Of a DNA stretch of 11,097 nucleotides, positions 4,780 through 11,097 are shown one piece after another. Position numbers and translations under genes: made by a program. The stretch covers positions 1-11,097 of the forward strand of contig JAQUUM010000028.1 of assembly GCA_028693885.1 (NCBI GenBank), read 5' to 3'. The DNA comes from Bacilli bacterium. GTDB lineage: Bacteria; Bacillota_I; Bacilli_A; ML615J-28; CAG-698. Within the stretch, counting starts at the first letter, position 1, and each line of letters begins with the position of its first letter. Under the pieces are notes generated by a model, which was given only the letters and a program-made list of their open reading frames with translations, was not told the origin of the DNA and ran no database searches.

Positions 4780-7395
4780 ATGAAATTTAAAAACATGGAA
4801 ACAAAGTATGATTTCAATCAAGTAGAACAAGGTAAATATGACGAATGGGTTAAAAAAGGTTATTTTACTGCTGGTGAAAGTAATAAAGAATCCTTTACAA
4901 TCGTTATTCCTCCACCTAATATTACTGGTAAACTACATTTAGGTCATACTTTAGACACGACTTTACAGGATATTATAATTAGAAGAAAAAGAATGCAAGG
5001 GTATGATGCTTTGTATTTACCAGGAATGGATCATGCAAGCATTGCTACTCAAGCGAAAATTGAAGCAAAACTTAAAACTGAAGGTAAATCAAGGTATAGT
5101 TTAGGAAGAGAAAAATTTTTAGAAGTTGCTTGGCAATGGAAGGAAGAGTATTCAAATCTTATAAGAAAACAATGGGCAATTCTTGGCTTAAGTTTAGATT
5201 ATACTAGAGAAAGATTCACTTTAGATCAAAAATTAAATGAAGCAGTTAATGAAGTTTTTGTTAGAATGTATAATGAAAATATAATTTATAGAGGCGAAAA
5301 AATAATTAATTGGGATTGCCAAAGTAAAACTGCTTTATCTAATATTGAGGTAGATTACAAAGAGGTTGAAGGTGCTTTATATCACATAAACTATCCATTT
5401 GTTGATGGAAACGGTGGTATGACTATTGCTACTACTAGACCTGAAACAATGTTTGGTGATGTTGCTTTAATGGTTAATCCTCAAGATGTAAGATATAAGA
5501 AGTATGTAGGAAGGTCTGTATATATTCCGCTTACTACTAGAATTATTCCTGTAATAGAAGATGACTATGTTGATGTTGAATTTGGAACTGGAGTGGTAAA
5601 AGTTACTCCAGCTCATGACCCTAATGATTTTGAGGTTGGTAATAGACACAATCTATCAAGACCTCTATGTATAAACGAAGACGGTACCATGAGTGAAATT
5701 GCTGGAATCTATAAAGACTTAGATAGATTTGTATGCCGTGAAAAAGTGGTTGAAGACTTAGTTAGTCAGAAATTATTAGTGCGAACTGAAAAAATCATAC
5801 ACTCAGTTGGTCATAGTGAAAGAACTGGTGTTATGGTAGAACCTATGCTATCTAAGCAATGGTTTGTTAAAATGGATGTTTTAGCAAATGAATTAATAAA
5901 AATGCAAAACAATCCACAGGAAAAAATTAATTTTGTTCCTGAAAGATTCGAAAAAATTTTTTTAAACTGGCTAGATAATATACAAGATTGGTGTATATCG
6001 CGACAATTATGGTGGGGGCATAGAATACCAGCTTGGTATAAAGACGGAGATGTTTATGTAGGGATTAATCCTCCTGTAGGTGAGGGGTGGGTTCAAGATG
6101 AAGATGCATTGGATACTTGGTTTTCATCAGCTCTTTGGCCTTTTTCTACATTAGGCTGGCCAGAAAATACAAAGGATTTTAAAAAATTCTTTCCTACCGA
6201 TGTTTTAGTAACAGGATATGATATTATATTTTTTTGGGTTGCTAGAATGGCCTTTCAATCGAAGTATTTAATCGGAACAAGACCTTTTAAAGACGTTTTG
6301 ATTCATGGTATTATAAGAGATGAATTAGGAAGAAAAGTAAGTAAATCGCTTAATAATGGCGCTGATATGATTGAGGTGCGCGATACTTATGGTATTGATA
6401 GCCTAAGATATTTCTTAACTACAAATAATACTCCAGGACAAGATATCAGGTTTTCTGAAGAAAAGATTGAAGCTTCATGGAATTATATTAATAAAATATG
6501 GAATATTTCTAGATATATAGGGATGTCCATCGAGGCTCAAGGCTATAAGAATCAAGAGATTAATGTTGATTTGTTGAACATATTTGATAAATGGATCTTA
6601 TCAGAATTAAACAAAGTTATTGAAAACATTGATGTAAACTATGAAAAGTACGAGTTTGGTGAAGTGGCAAAAGTTATTTATAAATTTGTTTGGAATGACT
6701 TTGCATCATGGTATTTAGAAATGACAAAAGTTGTTTTTCAAGATGGAACTGATGCTGAAAAAAATAACACTTGTGCAATATTAGTTTATGTATTAAAAAG
6801 TATTTTAAAAATACTACATCCTTTTATACCTTTTGTTACGGAAGACATTTTTATGAGGCTTGAAGAAAGCAGTATAGTTGTAAGTGAATGGCCTGTTATT
6901 AATGATGCTTTTAATTTTAAAGATGCTGAAAAAGCAGACTATATTTATAGTATTATTACTGCAGTTAGAAATATTAGAGCTACTAAAAATGTTCCAAATA
7001 GTAAGAAGATAAATTTAAACTTGGAATTAAAGGGATCCAATTTTGCTAATTTAATAAATAATAATTTAAAATACCTTCAAAAATTTTGCAATTATGATGA
7101 AATTTCTATTGTATCAGAGTTAAAAGATCAAAAGAGGAGTGCTGTTGCTGTTTTAGATGAAATAGTTGTATCTATACCTCTTGCTTCTTTAGTTAATTTA
7201 GACGAAGAAGTGTCAAGGTTAAAAATGAAAAAAAATAGCACTTTAGAAGAAATTAAAAGAATCGAAAACATGTTAGATAATCCTAACTTTATCAAAAAAG
7301 CACCTAAAGAAAAAATTGATTTAGAAAAAGAAAAGTTGGATTCATATAAAAAGATATTGTTAGATATAGAAAAAATGATTGATGAAATAACATAA
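4780..7395 (+). CDS. valS: Valyl-tRNA synthetase
   Basis: An 871-residue class I aminoacyl-tRNA synthetase that charges tRNA-Val; length is close to that of Bacillus ValRS. The order of parts is clear. The catalytic core has PPPNITGKLHLGH (HIGH motif as HLGH, 53-56). The inserted editing domain carries TTRPET (218-223). The ATP-binding KMSKS loop reads KVSKS (519-523), preceded by the W-x-x-R-M-x-x-Q region. An anticodon-binding helical domain follows, and the last about 65 residues form the Lys/Glu-rich C-terminal coiled coil typical of ValRS, containing N-P-x-F-x-x-K-A-P. I chose ATG 4780 because GAGGAG (4767-4772) lies 7 nt upstream. An in-frame TTG at 4765 would put that site inside the coding region and begin in the terminator T run. 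First gene of the T-box operon. Confidence 0.98.
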   Translation: MKFKNMETKYDFNQVEQGKYDEWVKKGYFTAGESNKESFTIVIPPPNITGKLHLGHTLDTTLQDIIIRRKRMQGYDALYLPGMDHASIATQAKIEAKLKTEGKSRYSLGREKFLEVAWQWKEEYSNLIRKQWAILGLSLDYTRERFTLDQKLNEAVNEVFVRMYNENIIYRGEKIINWDCQSKTALSNIEVDYKEVEGALYHINYPFVDGNGGMTIATTRPETMFGDVALMVNPQDVRYKKYVGRSVYIPLTTRIIPVIEDDYVDVEFGTGVVKVTPAHDPNDFEVGNRHNLSRPLCINEDGTMSEIAGIYKDLDRFVCREKVVEDLVSQKLLVRTEKIIHSVGHSERTGVMVEPMLSKQWFVKMDVLANELIKMQNNPQEKINFVPERFEKIFLNWLDNIQDWCISRQLWWGHRIPAWYKDGDVYVGINPPVGEGWVQDEDALDTWFSSALWPFSTLGWPENTKDFKKFFPTDVLVTGYDIIFFWVARMAFQSKYLIGTRPFKDVLIHGIIRDELGRKVSKSLNNGADMIEVRDTYGIDSLRYFLTTNNTPGQDIRFSEEKIEASWNYINKIWNISRYIGMSIEAQGYKNQEINVDLLNIFDKWILSELNKVIENIDVNYEKYEFGEVAKVIYKFVWNDFASWYLEMTKVVFQDGTDAEKNNTCAILVYVLKSILKILHPFIPFVTEDIFMRLEESSIVVSEWPVINDAFNFKDAEKADYIYSIITAVRNIRATKNVPNSKKINLNLELKGSNFANLINNNLKYLQKFCNYDEISIVSELKDQKRSAVAVLDEIVVSIPLASLVNLDEEVSRLKMKKNSTLEEIKRIENMLDNPNFIKKAPKEKIDLEKEKLDSYKKILLDIEKMIDEIT

Positions 7396-7406
7396 AGAAG
7401 GTTAAA

Positions 7407-8672
7407 ATGTTTAAAAAAGTTATAGAATTGATAGGATATATCGAAGAAAAAAAAGGAGTTATATCAGAACCTAGTCTAAATAATATGAGAGAATTAATAA
7501 AGTTGTTCGATATTTCGAATAGTTTTAAAATTATTCATGTTGCAGGAACTAATGGCAAAGGTTCTGTTGTAGCTTATATAAACAATGTATTATTAAAAAA
7601 TAACTATAATGTAGGCAAATTTGTTTCTCCTTATATTAAGGTTTTCAATGAAAGAATTTGCTATAACGATATACCTATAAGTGATTCAGATTTACTTTTG
7701 TTCGGAAATTTAATTATAGAAAAATATCCTTTGATTGAAGGATTGGGGCTAAAAAAACCTACATTTTTTGAGTTTATTACAATATTAGCCCTTCTATACT
7801 TTTCCTCACTTAAAAAAATAGACTTTGTGATTTTAGAGGTAGGATTAGGTGGAGTTTTTGATCCTACAAATGTAGTTATGCCTATATTGACAGTTATTAC
7901 TAGTATATCATTTGATCACATGCAATATTTAGGAAATACTTTAGAAGATATAGCAATTAATAAATTAGGAATACTAAAAAAGAATGTTCCATTAATAACA
8001 CTAGATAATCTTAGTATAAATAACATCGTTATAAAAAAAGCTGAAATTACTTTAAGTGAGGTAATATTCGTTAAAAAAGAAGACGTAAAAAAAACAAAAA
8101 ATACTATTTCCAAGACTACTTTTATATATAAAAACAAAAAATATAGTCTAAGTATGCTTGGGAAATATCAAGTAGAAAATGCTTGCTTGGCTATAGAAGC
8201 AATTAATGAACTAATTAGAAAAGATTTTGTAAATCTTAAAAACGTAAAAAGATATTTATTAGAAACAAAATGGCCGGGACGCTTAGAGGTCGTTTCTAAA
8301 AAACCAATTGTTATTTTAGATGGAGCTCATAACTTAGATGCAATTATTAAACTTGGAGAATTCATTACAGATATTAGAAAAACTAAAAAAGTTAGAATAA
8401 TATTTGCTGTTTCTAGGGATAAAGAAGTAGAAAAAATGATTGCAGAAGTTGAGAAACATGCGGATGAAATTATTTTCACAAAAATAAATAATGTTAGAAG
8501 TGCTGAACCTAAAGATTTATTCGATTATTCAAGGCATAGCAATAAAAAAAATGAAGTTAATTTTGAAAAGATATTAAAAATCGTCAGTAATGATGATAAT
8601 TATATTAATGTTTTTTGTGGCAGTTTGTATTTTATTGGAGAAGTTAGAAAAAACTTTTTTAAAAAAGAGTAA
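7407..8672 (+). CDS. folC: Folylpolyglutamate synthase / dihydrofolate synthase
   Basis: A 421-residue Mur-ligase-type ATP-dependent enzyme that adds glutamate to folates, and in bifunctional members also to dihydropteroate. Motifs: the ATP-binding loop HVAGTNGKGS (44-53), the F-V-S-P-Y-I segment followed by F-N-E-R-I about 20 residues later, EVGLGG followed by D-P-T-N (Mg and ATP site), SFDHM with the family's L-G-x-T-x-x-I-A-x-x-K continuation, WPGRLE (289-294), and DGAHN (305-309) opening the C-terminal domain. Length is typical. AGAAGG (7396-7401) precedes the ATG, which starts 12 nt after the valS stop codon. valS-folC is also the Bacillus order. No other folate gene is in the window, so whether it makes or only retains folates cannot be told. 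Confidence 0.95.
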   Translation: MFKKVIELIGYIEEKKGVISEPSLNNMRELIKLFDISNSFKIIHVAGTNGKGSVVAYINNVLLKNNYNVGKFVSPYIKVFNERICYNDIPISDSDLLLFGNLIIEKYPLIEGLGLKKPTFFEFITILALLYFSSLKKIDFVILEVGLGGVFDPTNVVMPILTVITSISFDHMQYLGNTLEDIAINKLGILKKNVPLITLDNLSINNIVIKKAEITLSEVIFVKKEDVKKTKNTISKTTFIYKNKKYSLSMLGKYQVENACLAIEAINELIRKDFVNLKNVKRYLLETKWPGRLEVVSKKPIVILDGAHNLDAIIKLGEFITDIRKTKKVRIIFAVSRDKEVEKMIAEVEKHADEIIFTKINNVRSAEPKDLFDYSRHSNKKNEVNFEKILKIVSNDDNYINVFCGSLYFIGEVRKNFFKKE

Positions 8673-8710
8673 AAATGAATAAAAGTTTTAATATATATAT
8701 GGTGAGATAT

Positions 8711-9397
8711 ATGAGATTTTTATTAAAAGATATTCCAGTTGAAGATAGACCTAGAGAAAGACTTGAAAAATATGGTCCAAATGTCTTATCTAATTATGAA
8801 TTGCTTGCAATTATTTTAAGAACTGGATATAAGGAAGTGTCAGTTTTAGATCTATCTAAAGATGTCCTCCTCAAAATTGAAAAACTACATAAATTGTCCG
8901 AAATTACAATTACTGAATTAAAAGGAATTAAAGGGATTGGTAAGGCTAAAGCTATTGAAATAATCGCAGCTATTGAATTAGGAAAAAGAATTAACACTCC
9001 TTTGCTAAATGAAATCAAGTTAAACAGTGCAAGAGCAACGTATTTATTAGTAAAAGAGGAAATGCAAAATTTATCACAAGAATATTTTATGTGCATTTAT
9101 TTAAATTCTAAATCCGAGATAATTGAAAAAAGAATATTATCTATTGGTACTAGCAACATAACAATTTTTCATCCGCGTGATATTTTAAAATGGGCTATAA
9201 AATTGTCTGCATCAGGAATTATTTTAGTACATAACCATCCTAGTGGAGATCCTTCCCCTAGTAATGCAGATATTAAGGTCACTAAAGAAATTGTCAACGC
9301 TTCAAAGTTAGTTGATATAAAAATAGTTGATCATATTGTTATAGGAAAGGAAAAATATTATAGTTTCAATGAAAGTAATATTATTAGTAATTTATGA
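8711..9397 (+). CDS. radC: RadC family protein (JAB1/MPN domain)
   Basis: A UPF0758 protein. It begins with LLKDIP followed by DRPRERL, has a helix-hairpin-helix G-I-K-G-I-G-K-A-K at about 72-80, and a C-terminal MPN metal site HNHPSGDPSPSNAD (174-187; H174, H176, D187). Despite its name, a role in radiation repair is not established; the family is often seen near DNA-processing genes. Start choice: GGTGAG (8701-8706) lies 4 nt before ATG 8711, which gives 228 residues, the usual length, with the conserved N-terminus at once. An upstream in-frame ATG at 8675 would add 12 residues (MNKSFNIYMVRY) unlike the family and has only a weak GAG before it. It ends in TGA inside ATGA, overlapping the next start by 4 nt. 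Bacillus also has radC downstream of valS-folC. Confidence 0.93.
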   Translation: MRFLLKDIPVEDRPRERLEKYGPNVLSNYELLAIILRTGYKEVSVLDLSKDVLLKIEKLHKLSEITITELKGIKGIGKAKAIEIIAAIELGKRINTPLLNEIKLNSARATYLLVKEEMQNLSQEYFMCIYLNSKSEIIEKRILSIGTSNITIFHPRDILKWAIKLSASGIILVHNHPSGDPSPSNADIKVTKEIVNASKLVDIKIVDHIVIGKEKYYSFNESNIISNL

Positions 9398-10029
9398 ATA
9401 CTGTAATCATTAATGATTTTAAGGTCGATATAGTTTGCCGACCTAGAAACATAAAAAATATTAATATTCGAATCCATGATGGTAAAATTTTTTTAACTTA
9501 TCCATTGAAATGTTCGAAAAATAGAGCGTTGGCTTTTTTAGACGAGCATACTGAATGGCTTAGTAAAAACTATAAACCTGCAAAGATTTCGATATTTGAA
9601 AAAAAAGAAGTGAATATATTTGGAGAAAAGTACTTAGTAGAAGTAGACTCTATGCAAAAAGAAAAAATTATACTAAAAAACGGAGTCATTGTGCTTAATC
9701 AAGCTTGTGAAGACTTAATTTTTAACTATTTTAAAGATGAATTTATTGAAACTTTTAATAAAGTTCAAAAGATTTATCAAAATATACTTAAAAAAGAAGT
9801 GATTATAAAATTTAGAATGATGAAAACTAAATGGGGGTCATGTAATTTTAAAAAGTACATAATAACAATTAATAAAAAATTAATGTATTATGAAAAAAGA
9901 TGTTTGGAATATGTAATGTTTCATGAATTTACACATTTTATTATTCCAAATCATAGTAAAGACTTCTATAAAGAGTTGAGTAAATATTATAATAATCACG
10001 AAAAAATTAAAATTGAATTAAAGGGATAG
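9394..10029 (+). CDS. YgjP/DUF45-type zinc metalloprotein (SprT-like, M48-related)
   Basis: A 211-residue protein of the DUF45 (YgjP-like) family. The N-terminal part has the R-x-R-N-I-K-N-x-N-I-R-I pattern of the family's beta-rich domain. The C-terminal part has KWGSC (146-150) and then HEFTH (177-181) with a third likely zinc ligand at H187 in H-S-K-D-F-Y; this spacing is typical of the family. E178 would be the catalytic base if it is a peptidase. Substrates are not known for most members, and E. coli YgjP has also been described as a UTP pyrophosphatase, so the activity is left open. Cytosolic: no signal peptide or membrane segment. The start overlaps the radC stop by 4 nt (ATGA), so translation is coupled to radC. 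Confidence 0.88.
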   Translation: MNTVIINDFKVDIVCRPRNIKNINIRIHDGKIFLTYPLKCSKNRALAFLDEHTEWLSKNYKPAKISIFEKKEVNIFGEKYLVEVDSMQKEKIILKNGVIVLNQACEDLIFNYFKDEFIETFNKVQKIYQNILKKEVIIKFRMMKTKWGSCNFKKYIITINKKLMYYEKRCLEYVMFHEFTHFIIPNHSKDFYKELSKYYNNHEKIKIELKG

Positions 10030-10034
10030 GTTAT

Positions 10035-11097
10035 ATGAAGAAAATTTTAAAAAAAGACCTAAATCAATTAGGCGTTATTGTTAAACATTCTCGTTTAAAA
10101 ATGAATTTGACATTGGAAAAGTTATCAAAGGGAATTTGTTGCGTTAGCTATTTAAGTAAATTAGAGAACGGACAAATTGTAGCAGACTACAATATCGTAA
10201 GAAAATTATTTGAAAGAATGTCGTTAGATTTGGAAAACATCTTAAAACTATTTGAAATGAGTGACTTAGAAAGAACTATTTCGGGGTTGTTTTTTGGGGA
10301 TAAATTTGATATAGCATTGACATATGAGCTTGTTGAAAATTCAACATTTTCTATAAAAACTTCGTTGGTAAAATGCGTGTATTATTTGCAAAATAATAAT
10401 TACGATCTATTAAGTAAAGAGTTATTCGAAATTCAAATTATTGAAACGAAACTTCAACCATTAGAAAAGGATTTATTCTACTATATTAAAATCGAAGAAT
10501 CATTAAATTTAAATAAATTAGAGGAAGCTGTTGAGTTGTTTAATAATTATACTTACAGTCAAGAGTTATCTGATAAAATGAAATATTTAGTAGCTGAACA
10601 AAAATATAAATTAAGTTATTTGCAAAAAGATGATAAAGTTGTAAGCAAATATTATAGCGATTTAGATAGACTTTATAGTGGTTGGATACCTCAGAAACGA
10701 CAATTAATGAATAAATTAATGTTGTTAGAGTTTGAAACTAGTTTTGGGGATGAGTTAAGGGATATAGATAAAGATGTTGATTTTGATCAATTAATTAACA
10801 AATTTGGTATGGATTATTGGTATTATTACCTTATGATTTTTAACAATTTAAAAATGTATGATAGAGTTATTGAAAAAATAGAAAAATTTGGATTGTCTAG
10901 TGCTAAAATTTTAGCTATCAAAGCAATAGCGATATTTAATTTAAATAGTTCCAGAAAAAACAAGATTTTTGAAGAAGAAGTAAAAGAGTACAGATTCACA
11001 AAAGATGATTTAGTACACAAAAATTTTATTTTTTACATGATACATAAAATGAATCGTAGAATGGAAGAACTTCACACTGAATTAAGGAATGATTTAT
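10035..11097 (+). CDS. XRE-family HTH regulator with long helical (TPR-like) C-terminal region; 3' end outside window
   Basis: From ATG 10035 the frame stays open to the window end (354 codons, no stop). The start lies 5 nt after the previous stop codon, with AAGGGA (10021-10026) upstream. Residues about 12-62 form an XRE/Cro-type helix-turn-helix: helix two near L25-K32 and a recognition helix containing YLSKLENG (39-46), the typical S-x-[LI]-E-N-G signature. The rest (about 65-354) is rich in Leu, Tyr, Lys and Glu with repeated helix pairs such as L-F-Y-Y-I-K followed by L-N-K-L-E-E-A-V-E-L-F. This suggests a TPR-like superhelix, as in RRNPP/Rgg-type regulators. In that class the C-terminal part binds a short peptide; whether this one does is inference. 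No membrane segment is visible. It is the last visible gene of the T-box operon. Confidence 0.82.
   Translation, partial: MKKILKKDLNQLGVIVKHSRLKMNLTLEKLSKGICCVSYLSKLENGQIVADYNIVRKLFERMSLDLENILKLFEMSDLERTISGLFFGDKFDIALTYELVENSTFSIKTSLVKCVYYLQNNNYDLLSKELFEIQIIETKLQPLEKDLFYYIKIEESLNLNKLEEAVELFNNYTYSQELSDKMKYLVAEQKYKLSYLQKDDKVVSKYYSDLDRLYSGWIPQKRQLMNKLMLLEFETSFGDELRDIDKDVDFDQLINKFGMDYWYYYLMIFNNLKMYDRVIEKIEKFGLSSAKILAIKAIAIFNLNSSRKNKIFEEEVKEYRFTKDDLVHKNFIFYMIHKMNRRMEELHTELRNDL

Noticed and set aside
8690..8703. AT dinucleotide run before radC as a repeat or phase-variable tract
   Set aside because: Only about five units long in very AT-rich DNA, and it lies upstream of the preferred radC start.
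9395..9397. Possibility that TGA encodes tryptophan (mycoplasma code)
   Set aside because: RadC ends at this TGA at the expected family length, the ATGA overlap with the next gene is a standard coupling, and all internal Trp codons seen are TGG. Reading through would add only three residues, so this alone is not absolute proof.

Overview
This is a very AT-rich stretch of bacterial chromosome in which every supportable gene lies on the + strand. The organism looks like a low-GC Bacillota member, most likely a small-genome lineage near the Mollicutes (Acholeplasma/Izemoplasma/RF39-like) or Erysipelotrichia. The signs are Shine-Dalgarno sites of the GGAGG type, TTGACA/TATAAT-like promoters, a T-box leader, a YlbN-type yceD-rpmF pair, and a valS-folC-radC order shared with Bacillus. 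TGA is used as a stop (the radC end) and every tryptophan codon seen is TGG, so the Mycoplasma/Spiroplasma code does not fit. The lineage is inferred from these features; no search was run.

Layout. 1-90 is the tail of a gene that may encode a NUDIX hydrolase. 179-1408 is a class I-alpha aspartate/aromatic-type aminotransferase with its own promoter and terminator. 1516-2262 is a DUF177 protein plus ribosomal protein L32 (rpmF), again with promoter and terminator; this L32 carries an unusual Lys/Glu-rich tail. 2319-3866 is a shortened mra unit: a consensus promoter, three 10-bp MraZ-type operator repeats, mraZ, overlapping rsmH, a 17-codon ORF with a near-ideal ribosome binding site, and a terminator. 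No ftsL, penicillin-binding protein or other wall gene follows. 3868-4500 is nadD with a promoter embedded in a 24-bp imperfect palindrome.

4506 to the window end looks like one transcription unit: a promoter, a valine (GUA) T-box leader with competing antiterminator and terminator, then valS, folC, radC, a YgjP/DUF45-type metalloprotein gene, and an XRE-type regulator with a long helical C-terminal part that runs off the window. Gaps are from -4 to 38 nt and I see no internal terminator. The downstream genes should therefore share the response to uncharged tRNA-Val.

Most of the window is housekeeping: NAD synthesis, folate glutamylation, tRNA charging, ribosome parts and rRNA methylation. 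I see no mobile element, CRISPR array, tRNA or rRNA gene. The least explained items are the 17-codon ORF after rsmH, the L32 tail, the nadD palindrome and the last regulator gene.
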